Shown: positions 1 to 12,060, counted from the first letter of the stretch. The stretch is DNA of 64,000 nucleotides from Desmodus rotundus (GCF_022682495.2 NC_071389.1:44530239-44594238); one strand, 5' to 3'. Made by a program: numbers and translations. The notes: a model not told the origin generated them from the letters alone.

Positions 1-417
1 TTAATGTTCTCAAATTGATCGCTATTAACCTCAACTGGTCTACCTGATGGTGGAGCATCGTCCAGCAAAAGAAATCTCCAGCGTGAAACTTCACAAACCA
101 CTTTTGACACGTTTGATCCATCACAGCGCCTTCACCATACACTGCACAAATCTTTTTCTGTACTTCAGTTGCATTTTAACCTTTCTTGAAATAATAAAGT
201 GTAATATGCCAAAAACGGTGCATATTTTTTTCCACCTTCAATATTAAAATGGCTGCACAAAAATTCACCAATTTTGATGGTTTTTTTTTAATGCATGCTG
301 GTATGACAGCTGCCACAATACAATCTAACAAAATTTTTTCGAATAAAGTTAGAGACAACTAAGCATCACTAGAGCCATCATACAGCAAAAACTGAATGAA
401 GTTTTTGGCCAACCCAA
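1..417 (-). mobile_element. mariner (TcMar) element, 5' end and N-terminal transposase, cut by window edge
   Basis: On the minus strand the element starts with a TTGGGTTGGCCAAAAAC-type terminal repeat at 417, flanked by TA. It runs through a leader into a decayed N-terminal mariner transposase. Pieces resembling 'VKWFVKFRAGDF' and 'LLDDAPPSGRPVEVNSDQLRT' appear in shifting frames around 1-140, typical of the helix-turn-helix region and the GRPVE linker of mariner transposases. Frameshifts and stops show it is dead. The catalytic half would lie left of the window. Confidence 0.8.
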
Positions 418-419
418 TA

Positions 420-1995
420 CTAACATCCCACTTTCAGAGTTTAAGGACCCACTTTAGAAAAGTGCCATCACTGACTGCCTTATACCTATTATTAACCAAA
501 GCTAAAGCTTCCAGAGCTTCTGGAAATGGCATCATTTTGGGGGCAAGGTAATTGTCAAGTTTGGCCTCGGCAGACCCAGACCTCAGCTCTTATCTCCAAG
601 GTCACTTTCAATCTCTTGCCCTCTTCTATCTGTCAACAGGCATCTCATTTGGTTTATCCTGAGCTTAGAAAACAGGGTTCAGGTTTAGCCAGAATGGATG
701 GATGGCCTCAGCCTCTTGGCTCTGGAAGGGAAGGAGCTGGGGATGGCCTTGCCACTCTGGGGCTCTGCGTAAGGGACCAAGGAACACTTGTCCCCCACAG
801 GCTGCTTGTCTCTGGGGTCGGGGTAATGTCTGCCCACAGACACCGGGAGCTCCCCAGCCCAGGTGTTCCAGAGAGGACAGTTACAGGAATGGCCCCACAA
901 AAGCTCTAGTGATCACATTAGCAGACTGTGAGAGGTCAGGCAAGGCTTTTGATTCTCAGAATATGAGAAGAAAAGATACACACCTGTCTGGATCACTCAT
1001 GGTGGCCAGATCAGAGAAACCTGAATCGGTTCAGTGTAATTAATAACAATGATAGTAGGATCGTATTATAAAATCTACCAGCATCCTTTATTCTTCTGCT
1101 CTCTAGAAAGCATGGTGCCAAAGGCTGACATCCATGGTCTGAAGTCATCTTAATGACAATCTTTTTTACTGGTGGGGAGACTGAAGCTAAACAGGTTAAG
1201 CTACTTGCTGAGCCCAGAGTGGAGCCAGAAGATGACTCAGGTCCTCAGCCTCCCCAGCGTCTCCTCCTTCCTCAGCTTCGTGGATCTAATCTGGGACATG
1301 GGGTAGTGCTGGAAGCCCAGAAAAAGTTGCAGCCCTGGTGGGGCTAAGTGAAACCTCCCTGAGGCTGGATTTGATGCCTGTCTTAAAGGCATTAAATGCC
1401 TTTTCTTGTTGGGGTTGTGTGCTTCCCTCCTTGCTTGGAGAGTGGCCACGTGTTGTCTTCTGAAAAGACCACTCAAAGAAGGGAGTTCATCCAATTAGAC
1501 AATCAAATGTAGATCCTGCCAGACAGGGCTGAGGCAGGGCTTTCTTGGGATGTTTGAGAGCCTGGGGTCCCGGCATCCTCTGGCTGGGCTGGTAGGCTCA
1601 GCCTAGTCCCTGCTGGTGGAAAGGTGGGTGGAAGGCAGGGGAGGGTGGGTCTGGCCTTGGGCTCCATGTTTGCTCTTAGAAAACAGAGGTCCCTAGCATG
1701 GAAGTGAGGACTCCTGGGCTGTCAGAACCAGGCCATGTTCATTTCCCTTACTCGGGTGCTCTTCACGCAGGGGCCGCCCAGTTGGAGCCACACACCCTCT
1801 TCCTCGGCAACCAGTGCCTGAGAGGGAGTCAAGCTCACTTTGCCCAGTTTGTTTTCAGTACTTTGCTCTTGCTGCCTCCCTTTTACTTTTCTCTTTTTAA
1901 TTACGTTTTGTTCTAGTAGTAAACAATACCAAAAATGTAAATAACTAAATCATTAAGGATAATGAAATAATCAGTGACAGGCACTGTCTGATGAC
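420..1995. other. intronic DNA, no recognised feature
   Basis: No repeat family, splice-flanked exon or RNA gene was recognised. The open frames here lack splice signals and any familiar domain. Confidence 0.5.
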
Positions 1996-1999
1996 TTTA

Positions 2000-2170
2000 C
2001 ATAGACGATCTCACTGGATCCTCTGCATAAGCTTGTAAATTATTATCCCCAATTGGCAGGTGAAGAAACTGAAGCTTGGAAAGGTTGGGAAACTCATTCA
2101 AGGTTACACAGCTAGAATATCGAGGAGCATGGAACGGAACCCTATTCTGTTTTCCTTCAAAGCCCAGGAT
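2000..2170 (-). repeat. MIR SINE
   Basis: It contains the antisense MIR core (ATTATCCCCAATTGGCAGGTGAAGAAACTGA, then GGTTACACAGCTAGA in the same order), about 150 bp and diverged. Confidence 0.8.
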
Positions 2171-2179
2171 AGTTTTTGC

Positions 2180-2335
2180 TTGACCGCATTGCCTATAAAA
2201 TGGGGATGGTAATAACAGTTGCCCTGCCTGCTTTGCAAGCCTGTGGTGAGGATCAAATGAGACAGTAATTGAGAAAGCACTTTGAAAATTGCAAAGCACT
2301 GTATAAATATATGGTATTATTCTAATGTATCACTG
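2180..2335 (+). repeat. MIR-family SINE (MIR3-like 3' half)
   Basis: It runs AAAATGGGGATGGTAATAAC, then GTGAGGATCAAATGAGA, then GCACTGTATAAATAT, the order of the MIR3-type 3' half. Confidence 0.65.
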
Positions 2336-2724
2336 GCCTACAAAAACACTGCTCAAACATTTCATTTAGGAGAAGACACACCAGGTCATTATTCAATAAG
2401 ATAACAACACATGTGATCCTTTTATCATTTGAAGAATGTTTACGAAGTCCACAAAACCAAAGCCATTAGGAAGCTTTTGTTTTCTGCGTAGGCTCAGTAA
2501 ACTTGGATCAGACTCAAGAAGTCTTTAAATGGTCAGGAAGTTAAACTGAAGAGACTGCATTAAGTGTCAGAGAATTAAATATCCCTTCACAGACTCAGGG
2601 AATTTAAAATACATACTCTTGGTAAATTTAGAATATTCCTAGGAGGCGCTCGGAAGGAGCTGAATCTGAACCTTGTTGGTACTAAGGGGAATTATAATAA
2701 TGGTGCAGACTAATAACAGTAATT

Positions 2725-2860
2725 ACAACCAGTGGAGTAGTGTCAAGCTCATTGGTTATTGATCCAGACTCCCTGGTTAACTAGATGTGTAACCTGGGCA
2801 AATTATTTCATCTGTGTCTTCGTGTCTTAAAGTTAAAAAAATAAAATTTATATTTATGAA
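2725..2860 (+). repeat. MIR SINE fragment
   Basis: The sequence AGACTCCCTGGTTAAC, then TGTGTAACCTGGGCAAATTA, then TTTCATCTGTGTCTT follows the MIR core. Confidence 0.6.
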
Positions 2861-2885
2861 AATTAAATAACATTACCTAAGTTTC

Positions 2886-3236
2886 AAGTGTATGATTCTA
2901 TGACACTTCCTCTGTCTATTGCATTGTGTGCTCACCACCCAGAGTCTAGTCTCCTTCCATCACTATATGTCTGACCCCCTTTACTCTCTTCATTCTCCCC
3001 CACCTCCTTCCTCTCTGATAACTACCCATCTGTTGTCTGTTATGAGTTTGTTTTGTTGTTCATTTGCCACTTTCTATTTTGTACAGCTTAACATGATACT
3101 TCCAAGATCCACCCATGTGGTCACAAATGGCAGTATTTCATCTTTTCTTATGGCTGAGAGTATTTCATCGTATGTGTATATGTGCCACATTTTCTGTATC
3201 CAATCATCCATCGAAGGGCTCTTAGGTTTCGCCCAA
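2886..3236 (-). mobile_element. L1 LINE 3' end (antisense)
   Basis: It carries the antisense L1 3' region that reads TTTCATCTTTTCTTATGGCTGAGAGTATTTCATCG and 'TATCCAATCATCCATCGA', with the usual TTAGGTT ending. It is 5'-truncated with no ORF left. Confidence 0.8.
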
Positions 3237-3253
3237 GCGATCTTACCAATAAA

Positions 3254-3350
3254 GCGGGAATGACAATGGGGCCTACCTGGTAGGGATGTCGTAATGATTA
3301 AATAGTAATTGGCACCTGGCACATGGTAAGCACTCAATAAAAGTTACCTT
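3254..3350 (+). repeat. MIR SINE 3' half
   Basis: The tail GTAATGATTAAATAG, GCACCTGGCACATGGTAAGC and CTCAATAAAAGTTA is characteristic of MIR. Confidence 0.8.
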
Positions 3351-3449
3351 ATGCTATTAACAGGATTTATTAAGCACATAAATACTTATGGACAATGCAA
3401 GAAGAGAATGTTAAAGATACATGAGATATTCATCTGCAGTGACTAAGAG

Positions 3450-3585
3450 CCTCCAGTGTGCCATGTGTTATGCCCCATACACTATATACGTTATCTCTTT
3501 AATCATCATAACAAACATCAGAAAGAGACTTTCTCGTGCCCCCCCCCCATTTTATATATATGGAAACTAAAGTCCAGACAACACT
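3450..3585 (-). repeat. MIR SINE (antisense), with a C9 run
   Basis: It follows antisense MIR (ATGCCCCATACACTATATACG, TTATCTCTTTAATCATCATAAC, then CCATTTTATATATATGGAAACT). A run of C interrupts it near 3540. Confidence 0.65.
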
Positions 3586-4035
3586 GTATAACAATTTGAA
3601 TTGCTCTCTAAAAGTTTTGTATTCTTTATTATTCCCCAAGCTGCCAAAGCCTGGCAGCTGGTGGCAAGTCCTCTGCCCCTGGCTCTAATTGATTGGTAGT
3701 GAGGATGGGGAGAGGACTGTCCGGTGTCCTAAGCTCTGCCCACACTGCTGAGAGATGGCAACCAGGGGGAGAAAGACCCTTCTAGAATCAACGGCTAAAA
3801 AAGTTGAGGCTGGCCTTTGCACACCTTTTCAGGGTTCTGAAGCTAATCTGTGATCACACTGTCCACCAAGGTTTTAGAAATATTCAATAGAGTAGGAGTG
3901 GAGGGTTGGTACTTAGCAATAAATCCATCAAGATTTCCAACTGGGTCGACTTAAGATGGTATCACATCGGACCACCACTCTAAAACTTCCTTTAGCTTCT
4001 GGTTGTCCTACAGGAAAATGTCCTGATTTTTTGGT

Positions 4036-4275
4036 ATCATGGTAGAGTGGAGTGAGTTAGGCCTTCAGGATCCGACAGACTCAGCTGTGAATCCTGGTTC
4101 TGCCATCAACCAGCTGTATGATTTTAAGCAAAGAATAATTTCTTAAAGCCACAGTTTACCTTATCTGCAATACAATGCTTTCTTGCCAGGTTATTGTAAA
4201 GGTCAAATAAGATACAAAAGAATGCAAAGTATCCCACCCCGTGTGGCTCACTGTAGGTGATTACTAAACATTAGT
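4036..4275 (+). repeat. MIR SINE, near full length
   Basis: Head GGTAGAGTGGAGTGAGTTAG, core AATCCTGGTTCTGCCATCAAC and CAGCTGTATGATTTTAAGCAA, and tail GTAAAGGTCAAATAAGAT are all in order. Confidence 0.8.
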
Positions 4276-4279
4276 TCCC

Positions 4280-5755
4280 TCCTTTTCCCTTAGCAAGGCA
4301 CACGTCTACTTATTAATAAACTCTATGTGCCTAAATAGTTCACAATGACCAAGTTGGAACTTGCTCTTCCCAAATGTGCCGTAGAAATGAGACAGTCTCT
4401 GTGGATTTGCCTAGCTTGATACATGGGACAGAACAGGCTCTAAATAAGGTGGAATGAAAGAAGGTGGCCGACTGGTCAGAGAGGGGTATTGGGAATGTTT
4501 TCTCCTGTGGGGTCCCAGGGAAGCCTGTAAGGGGTGGAGTGGGGAACGGGCAGAAGGCATCTGGTTGGGGAGAGACACCTCTGGCGCTTGCATGCTGCTG
4601 ACCCCTTCCCATCTAAGTACCACATCTTCCATCCCCAAGCTAGACCTCAACCAGTCACCTTTAAAACTTGCTGTTTGCCTGTCCTTGAACATGTGTCACG
4701 TGGAACAGGATTAAATTAAGTGCACAGTGATTGCTCTGTGGCTCAGACAGAGCACTGTTTCTGGCTAACTCTGTATTGGATGCTAGTCCTGTAAATGTCG
4801 TTAGGGTACTGGAACTAGCTGCTTCTGCTGACTTCATGTTGACTTTGTTTGTGTCAAACATAAGATTCTAAAAGTTTCTGTGCAGATGACCACTTAGGGG
4901 CCTGTGCAATAATCTTCATAAATTGATTTGGGGATACATGGGAATGCAGCCTCTCCTGGAATTGCATTTAGGACCCAGGCTTAAAGTGTATTTTCATGCT
5001 GATGTTTCTTTTGGTCCTTTTCCATGTGCTGGATAGTTGAAAATGGACAGATACACAATAGGCAATCTCTTTGGTTTCTATAGGAACACATCTTATATTT
5101 GGCCATTGTCAGCTCATTAACTGTTCCACCTAAGTGAATTTTCCAACTAATAGAAGCATTCCCCGCTAAGTTCCAAATGGCTTGCTGTTTAATGGAAATC
5201 TTCCTTAATGGATTGCCCACACACCTCTGTCTTCTTAAAGAGGGCTACCTTTTCACAATAATTCATGGTCATCATCGTGAGTTATGGGATGGCGTTGCCA
5301 CAGAGTACATACCCCTGATCTGGTGAACTCTGAACTAATTGCCCCAAGCTGTTAACTTTTTTTGAGTCCTTGGGTCTCCTCTCTCTCTCTCTCTCTCTTT
5401 TTTTTCAGAGTACTTTCTAGTTATCTGCCTCCATCTCTTTTCCTGCTCTCAATTTGTTGTGTCTAGTCAATTCTGGATTGGGAAATCTGATAACTAAGCT
5501 TGTGAAAAGTACGTATAAATAGCTTCTGAGTGAGGACCTTTTTAGCTTTCGTAAGGAATAAGAGCTTCAGGACATAAATCTAGGTTGGCTCACGGAAACA
5601 GAGAGAGCCCTTACTTGGACCGTGTTGTGTCAGGTATTTGTTTACCTAGTCTATCAAACTCGAGTCACAGGAATCCAATCCAAATGTTGACCGGGACCTC
5701 CAAGTTACTGCTACCTAAATGGTTCCTCAGAGGGGGATTTATAAGACCTTGAAAA
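4280..5755. other. intronic DNA, mostly unique
   Basis: Nothing was recognised apart from the (CT)n tract. The open frames on either strand look fortuitous. Confidence 0.5.
5376..5406. repeat. (CT)n microsatellite with T tract
   Basis: About eleven CT units are followed by a T run. Confidence 0.9.
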
Positions 5756-5759
5756 ATTT

Positions 5760-5855
5760 ATTTAGTCATTTCTCATTTACTGCCAGGCACTGAGCTAAGT
5801 ATGGGCTGCCCAGACTGACACAGTCCCTCCCCTTGGAATGCTGCGCATCTTAGGT
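5760..5855 (-). repeat. L2 LINE 3' fragment (antisense)
   Basis: TCATTTCTCATTTACTGCCA, GGCACTGAGCTAAGTATG and CAGTCCCTCCCCTTGGA match the antisense L2 3' end. Confidence 0.55.
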
Positions 5856-6037
5856 GGGGAAAAAAAAATACAGAAATAGGTAAACTTCTAAAACAGAATG
5901 AAGGGGGGTATTAAAGGTCTGAACAGCTCAGAGGAGGGATGATGTCTATTTGGAAGGATGAAAGGCAAGAGAAAACACTTGGTTCCCTCTCTGTCTCCCC
6001 CCCTTATTTCATGTATGTCCTTCTGTATTTCTCTCAT

Positions 6038-6110
6038 TACTACATTCAGTAAACATTTATTCTGAACCACCTGTATTCCTTGCACTGAGATTACAGTAGT
6101 GCATAAGGAA
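6038..6110 (-). repeat. L2 LINE 3' fragment (antisense)
   Basis: ATTCAGTAAACATTTATTCTGA followed by a 'CACTGAGATTACAGTAGTG' stretch fits the antisense L2 terminus. Confidence 0.55.
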
Positions 6111-6689
6111 TGGAGAGGAGGAGCAAAGGGATGGAAATGGGAGTCCCAGGACAAAGAGTCAGAGACAGAAAGGGCAGAGTGTTTGGAACGGGGGACTGTG
6201 ATTTAGCATGGCCGAAAGAATGGGAGATGAGATTATAAAAGACTGTGTGTGCTCTGCTGAGATCTTTATGCTGGATCTCGTGTGCAGTGATAGATGCCAG
6301 TGAAGGTTCTAACCAGGGGGTTCTTAGAAAAGTGTGTTCACGTGGTGGGTGGATTATGGCATGGAAGGCGGACAGCAGCAGAGGAGAGCCAAACCCACGC
6401 CATCTCATAAATTACATGTAATTTTCAACTTCACCTTTAGGCCTTAAATTCCGGGTTTTCTGCCTCAATTACCCAGAATCCATCAATGGCCTTTTTTTGT
6501 TGTTTCTGTCTTTGCTGTTTCCCCCCACCCCTTGAATCCTGTTACACAAGTCCAAGCAATCAGGGCCTATAGGTGGCACAAAAGCCTTGCCTGCGTCTCG
6601 AAAGGGCCAATAGATGAGTCAGCCATGGTTTTGCCGTGGAATGACTTCAGTGGAATTTATTAATGACTGAACTGCCTCCATGTTGTACT

Positions 6690-6775
6690 GGTTCTCCACC
6701 CATATCATGAGGATTAAATGAGACAATGAGTGTGAAATTCTTACGCCTGACCCATAGACCCTAAATAAACAGAGG
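6690..6775 (+). repeat. MIR SINE 3' fragment
   Basis: ATGAGGATTAAATGAGACAA and a CCTAAATAAACAG tail follow the MIR 3' half. Confidence 0.6.
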
Positions 6776-6779
6776 TTGT

Positions 6780-7925
6780 TTTTAGCTCCGTTCATTCCAC
6801 TTTGCCGTGCTGCCTGCCAATGCAGCAAGCACACTCTGACTTTTTGTAAGGCTTGTGGGCTCTCAGCTGATCCCCACTGTTTCGTTAGCTCCTCACCTGC
6901 GGGGATGGAGAATGTTAATGTTTGTATCGCACTGACTTTAATTTCAATAGGTAAGGTATCATATCCTGATCGCTGGTGCAGAGACACACACATGTTTTCA
7001 GAGAGCAGCAGAAACTCAGTTTTAATTTGTCATTGCATTTAAACAGGAAGAAGCCCTGAGTGCAGTGTTCCTGCAGGTTTTAACCAGAACAGCATTCTCT
7101 TCGCATTATCAATGTTCCGCAGTCCCCAGTTGGCTGGAGCAACTACCTCTGGCTTCACTTAGCTATTTACATTCCTCTATTTTTATATAAATTGTGCTAT
7201 ATTAGCATATATTTCACACTGTGACCTAGTGTCTCCCAGATCTTTTAAGCCAGGCTATTTTGTACATTAGTCAACGTCAACGGAAGTAAAATCGCAAATT
7301 GAGTACAGACTATAGTCCTGCTGCACTGCCCACCCTGTCATGCTGAAATGGATCCCTTGTTCCAAGAAGATTTGCCGTGAAATACAGTCTATTTACATTA
7401 AGGAGACCTCTGTATATTTAAGGCGTAATTGTTTCAGGGCCTTCATTAATTCTGGAGCTGCAAGACCTAGGGTTTCTTTTCTTGTATCTTTTCTATAACA
7501 ATGGAAGTCAGGGGTTTCCAAAAAAATAACAAATTGGTCCTCATTAAAATGGAGCTGGAAATGGTTTTCTGGTAATACACTTTACAAACAATGAGAAATT
7601 CTGATTGTAAATCAACTCCAGGACCCAGCTGTCTCGGCGTCCAGGCTGGGAGGCTCCAGGATAAAAGGTAGTCTGTATTTTTAGGGAAAAATAAAACATT
7701 TTTTTTTTTACTTCTGTAATTGATGAAGTGCTTATCTTGTCAAGAATTTTAGAGTTGGAAGGAATCTCAGAGTTCATTTAACCCAGCCCCTTCCTGGAAT
7801 AGCTGTCCCTTCCTCAGCATCTCTGACAGGTGGACATCTAGCCTCTTCTTGAACACTTCCAGCCATGGACATGCCTTAAATAAATACCATGATTGAATAT
7901 ATGTAAGATAAAGTTAATTATTTCA
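6780..7925. other. intronic DNA, candidate conserved non-coding stretch at 7260-7480
   Basis: No repeat was recognised. The part around 7260-7480 has balanced composition, no simple repeats and CpGs that survive (AACGTCAACGGAAG, GGCGTAATTG), which could reflect constraint. This is only an impression. Confidence 0.3.
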
Positions 7926-7929
7926 ATCA

Positions 7930-8700
7930 TCATTTTGAGTGCAGTGCAGTGGCATTAAGTTCAGGCACACTGCTTTGTAACCATCATCACCATCCAAGTC
8001 CAGAACCTTTTCATCTTTCCCAACTAAAACTCTGTGCATCGCAGAGTAAGGTCCCATTCCTTTCTCCCCCTCATCCTCCGACAGCACCGCTCTACTTCAT
8101 GTCTCCGTGGACGTGACTGCTCTGGGCGCCCCCCTATCCGTGGAATCATGTCATATTTTTCCTTTTGTGACTAGTTTATTTTACTTAGCTCTGTCTTCAC
8201 AGTTCATCCTTGTAGCATGTATCAGGATTTTCTTTCTTTTCTTTTTTTTTCTTTTTTCTCTTTATTCCCTTCCTTCCATAGTCCATTTTTTGTTGATTCA
8301 TTCATCTGAAAATGGGCACTTGGGTTGCTTCTACTTTTTGGCTATTGTGAATAATGCTGCTGTGATCATGGTGTGTGTCCAAATACATGTTTTGGTCTAT
8401 GGATTTAATTCATTCATATATATATGATATATATATGATATATATATGAACCATACATTCATATATATATGAATTGAATCTCCAGATCTGGAGATATGAA
8501 TAACCTCCAGAATTCTACTTCTGGAGATTATATATATTATCTACTTCTGGAGATTATTATAATATATTATATGTAATTTCCAGAAGTAGAATTCCTGGAT
8601 CATATGGTAATTCTGTATTTACTTTTTCAGGAACTGCCATGTTATTTCCCACAGCGGCTATACCATTTTACATTCCCAGGAGCAATAAACAAGCATTCCC
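7930..8700 (-). mobile_element. L1 LINE 3' end (antisense), interrupted by a palindromic block
   Basis: The antisense L1 3' region is clear: 'GGAATCATGTCATATTTTTCC', 'TTGGCTATTGTGAATAATGC' and, after the block at 8414-8600, 'GTAGAATTCCTGGATCATAT'. It then continues into GGAACTGCCATGTTATTTCC. No ORF survives. Confidence 0.8.
8414..8600. repeat. AT-rich palindromic cluster inside L1
   Basis: It begins with alternating (AT)n interrupted by GA at 8414-8478, then a perfect 18-bp palindrome ATCTCCAGATCTGGAGAT (8478-8495). Two direct copies of TCTACTTCTGGAGATTA follow (8514-8530 and 8540-8556). An inverted copy in the L1-derived motif CCAGAAGTAGAATTCCTGG (8580-8598) pairs with 8507-8524 with one base missing. 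Confidence 0.85.
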
Positions 8701-8799
8701 AATTTCCTAGCTACACTTGAGGGAAGACTATTTTCTACCTCTCCTATACTTGTTATTTTCTTTCTTTTTTTTAACTCCTTTTTAAACATTATAATATAA

Positions 8800-9040
8800 T
8801 TCTAAGAGCATGGACTTCGGCTTTGGAACCTGGTCCAGCCATATACTGGTTGTATGAGTTTGAACAATTATTTAATCTCTTTGTGCCTCAGTTTTTTTTT
8901 GGGGGGGGGGTTGGTAAAATGTGACTAATAAAGGAGATGATGGTTATAAAATTATGAGAATGAAAGCAGACAATTCATTCAAAAACTACTTAGCTCAGTG
9001 TCTGAAAATAGTAGGCTGCCACTGAATATTTGCTTTTGGC
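8800..9040 (+). repeat. MIR SINE with T9G10 expansion
   Basis: Head AGAGCATGGACTTCGGCTTTGG, core TGTATGAGTTTGAAC, and CTTTGTGCCTCAG are followed by T9 then G10 (8892-8910). The MIR tail then resumes (CTTAGCTCAGTGTCTGAAAA). Confidence 0.75.
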
Positions 9041-9049
9041 TTTCGGTCA

Positions 9050-11585
9050 TTCATGAGTCAATTCTACTTTGGACCCACTGTAATTGTTAGATTACCTGCT
9101 GTATTTTCAGCTAAAACCAGCTTTGGTGTAATTTCTGTAACCTGCATAAAAGTTGTAGCAGAATTCATCAGTCCTGGTTCTGTTCCTTATAACCTCACAG
9201 AATAGGTCACATCTTCCTCCCACGCGTCGCCTCTCTGGTGTCTGAGGGCAGCCATCAGTCGGTCACTCGTCTTCTCTTACTCTGGCCAAAAATTCCGGGT
9301 CCCTTCAACTGTTCTTAAGGGGTGTGGTTTCTAGATCTCTCATCACGCTTCTCAACTGATTCCGGACTGCTGTTTGTCTGGCAGGATAGTGATTGGAAAT
9401 TTCATTCTCTCTCGCATTCTTTTGGTTTTACTCCCTAACAGTGATGTTCACATGAAAAGAATGGACGTGTGGAATTGGTGAATGAGTTCAACAGACTAAG
9501 CTGCCCCTCATTCCTCCCCCATGTTTCTTCTTCTTTGCTCAGAATGCCTGATATCTATAGCACTTGCTTTTATTCAGTTTAGGATCAGTCTTGCATCATT
9601 TCAAATTTTCTCTGTTTGTTTTTTCACTCTTTGCTGTTACCTCCCTAAGAAGGAGCAGGTAGCACCTGCTCCTATATACTTTTGTCTTAGTCCCACCAGA
9701 AACCAGAGCACAAGGGCAGTACTTTTGAAGTAAAATTGAGTTGCCCTCTTAGATTTAGACCTGTGTCTCCTGACATAGTCACCACGTGTTGGATTCATTG
9801 AGGGCATTGGCTGGAGCATAGGCCTTGTACATTGTTGAACACCTGAAGACTTGCCCAGGAAGAAAAGCCTGGGTAGGAGGGCATTTTGGCTGAAACTCCA
9901 AGGAGCACTTTGAACTTGGGTCTACAGACATGAAAGTCTAGGGAGGGCTTGCTTCACCCCACGCCACCCAGTATAACTCACTGACTCTCCAGGGCAGAGC
10001 TAAGTTGCCAGTTTCCAAATCTGCCCTTAGGAGGATGAATGGAGTGCCTTGGAAACGCTGGTGCTGTTTTTGAAAGTTCCTTAGCAGTTGAAAGTATTCC
10101 GTGTATTTCTGATTAGGTGCCTAACTCTTCTATATGTCTTTTCTTTAGGAGCTCTTTGACATCCAAGAAGACTTTTTGGTTTTATTATGAACCGTTTTAC
10201 CCTTAAAAACAAGACTCCAAACCTCTTTTTCAGAGAAGAGAAGATGCATTTTTGTCGAGGGTAAAATACTTGAATGGCACTCTCCTGGCTACTCAACTGT
10301 ATGTTTGAAAACCTAATTCCTCATGTATCATCCTCCCAAGCACGTCATATGTTTACATAAAATAAAAAAGTAGATGCCAGATTCTCTTCCTTTTTAAAAA
10401 AACAAAAAAAAAGAAGTTAAGGGGAAGGGGGAATAACTCATTTTCTTGGCATTTTAATAGTCTCCAGAATCATCCTAACATAAGGCAGTATCATAGTTGA
10501 AAGGTGTGTTAAAACTATGTGTGAACTAAATATCTTTAGTAGAGGACTGGTACATTCACTTACAATTGACGTACATGAACTTTATGGCATGAATTTTGTG
10601 ACTTCTACTTTAACCACTCCGAGCATTGGAAAATATTTATCTATAGTTCACAGCCATTTTTCAAATATTTGAAAATATTGCCAGGTTGCTGACATGTAGC
10701 CAAATAAGGTTTTATTTTGCAAAGTCAAGGCAATGTGGTCACTTCTTAGTTTGTCTGCATTGCTGTGTATGTGGAATGATGCCGTCCACAGCTGGTCATG
10801 CGCATCTCGGCACAGGCCTTCCACCCCTCGAGGGGTAGAAAACCAGCCAATCCCAGTGCCTGCCAGAGGGAGGCCCCTCTTCTTCAGCCCTGTGGTCTCC
10901 CGTGTCTAATTCGGGCTGTGCTTGGTTTACCCCTGGAGCAGATTTCACTTTTCTTACATTGTCTGTGATTTAGTTGCTATTTCCATCGAGATCTCCCTGG
11001 GGAAGTTTGGAGACATCAGGAGTTGATGTTTTTGAGTTTCTCTAAGGTAAAGAAAGGAAGGCCTCTGAGTGTCTGCACAAGGAAGGGACATTCTAAGGGG
11101 GGTTACTGGCAGCTGTAAACCTCTAAGTGAGGGAGGGAAGCCAGTCTACCATCACCAACATGGTTGTCAGGAAATGTGATGACCCCTCTCTCCTCTGTGT
11201 CACCTTTCTTGCTTGACTAACTCTACCTCTCACATTTCACATTTCAGTGTGGGGAACAGATATGACAAAGGAAAGGAGAATGTAAATAGTGATGCTCCTT
11301 CAGTGTGACCGAAATATCCTGACCTTATATTTTAACATGTAACTTTGGGGGATAATTTCTTTGTATCCATCTTGTGTGTGTGTTTTGTGAATTGTTGAAA
11401 AAACAACCCTTGTAGATGTCAAACAGAGTTTATAATGTAAGTACTATGTGCTGCATTAAAAGCCAGGGAGTGGAACAAACATCCCTGTAATAGGTCAATT
11501 AGATCATGCAGACTTCTACTTAGGGCGTTTGTATCTAAGGAAATGGATTATACATGTATGCATCCTAGTAAAAAGATGAATTAGT
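9050..11585. other. intronic DNA, no recognised repeat
   Basis: About 2.5 kb has no family I can name. It contains a 14-bp perfect palindrome (10823-10836) and an A-rich stretch near 10395. No splice-flanked exon was found. Confidence 0.45.
10823..10836. repeat. perfect 14-bp palindrome
   Basis: ACCCCTCGAGGGGT is its own reverse complement and is CpG-centred. Confidence 0.9.
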
Positions 11586-11589
11586 GATG

Positions 11590-11745
11590 GTTTAAATAGC
11601 AGCCACTGTAGAGTAGGGGACAGTACCATGGGTTCAAGTCTTACCTGACCCCTTTCTAGCAGTAACTTTTGGCATATCATTCTTCAGTCCTTGGATTTGT
11701 CACAACTAAATGGGGATAATAACACTTCAATGAATGTTCAGGGAA
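11590..11745 (+). repeat. MIR SINE
   Basis: GGGTTCAAGTCTTACCTGAC, CTAGCAGTAACTTTTGGC and AAATGGGGATAATAACAC are in MIR order. Confidence 0.75.
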
Positions 11746-11813
11746 ACATTCATTGATATTTGAAATGTCACTAGTATGATCGTTCCACTAGTTAGTTTTG
11801 TATTTGCTGCAGC

Positions 11814-11883
11814 CCTCCTCCTCGCACACTGCCTCTTCCTCCTTGCACACTGCCTCTTCTCCTTGCACAACGCCTCTTCCTCC
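11814..11883. repeat. short minisatellite, three copies of about 22 bp
   Basis: The unit is close to CCTCCTTGCACACTGCCTCTT. The three copies differ by a few bases and a small indel (TCGCACACTG, TTGCACACTG, TTGCACAACG). Confidence 0.85.
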
Positions 11884-11984
11884 CACTCACTGCCATCACA
11901 GCCACCCCTTTGTCGTGCGTGAGCCATTGAGCAGGTCCTGCATCTTTTAACCCATATCACCCACTGCCTACCAGTCAGTGAGAT

Positions 11985-12060
11985 TCAGCAAATATTAGGT
12001 ACCTAATATGTGCCTGGCACTGAAGGATATAGAAGTAAAGCAGAAATGAATGTGCAGCAG
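11985..12060 (-). repeat. L2 LINE 3' fragment (antisense)
   Basis: CAGCAAATATTAGGTACCTA and ATGTGCCTGGCACTGAAGG fit the antisense L2 terminus. Confidence 0.55.

Noticed and set aside
11814..11883. Tandem repeat considered as a coding repeat (Cys/Ala/Arg-rich in the minus frame)
   Set aside because: Only three short copies, non-identical lengths break the frame; best read as a minisatellite.
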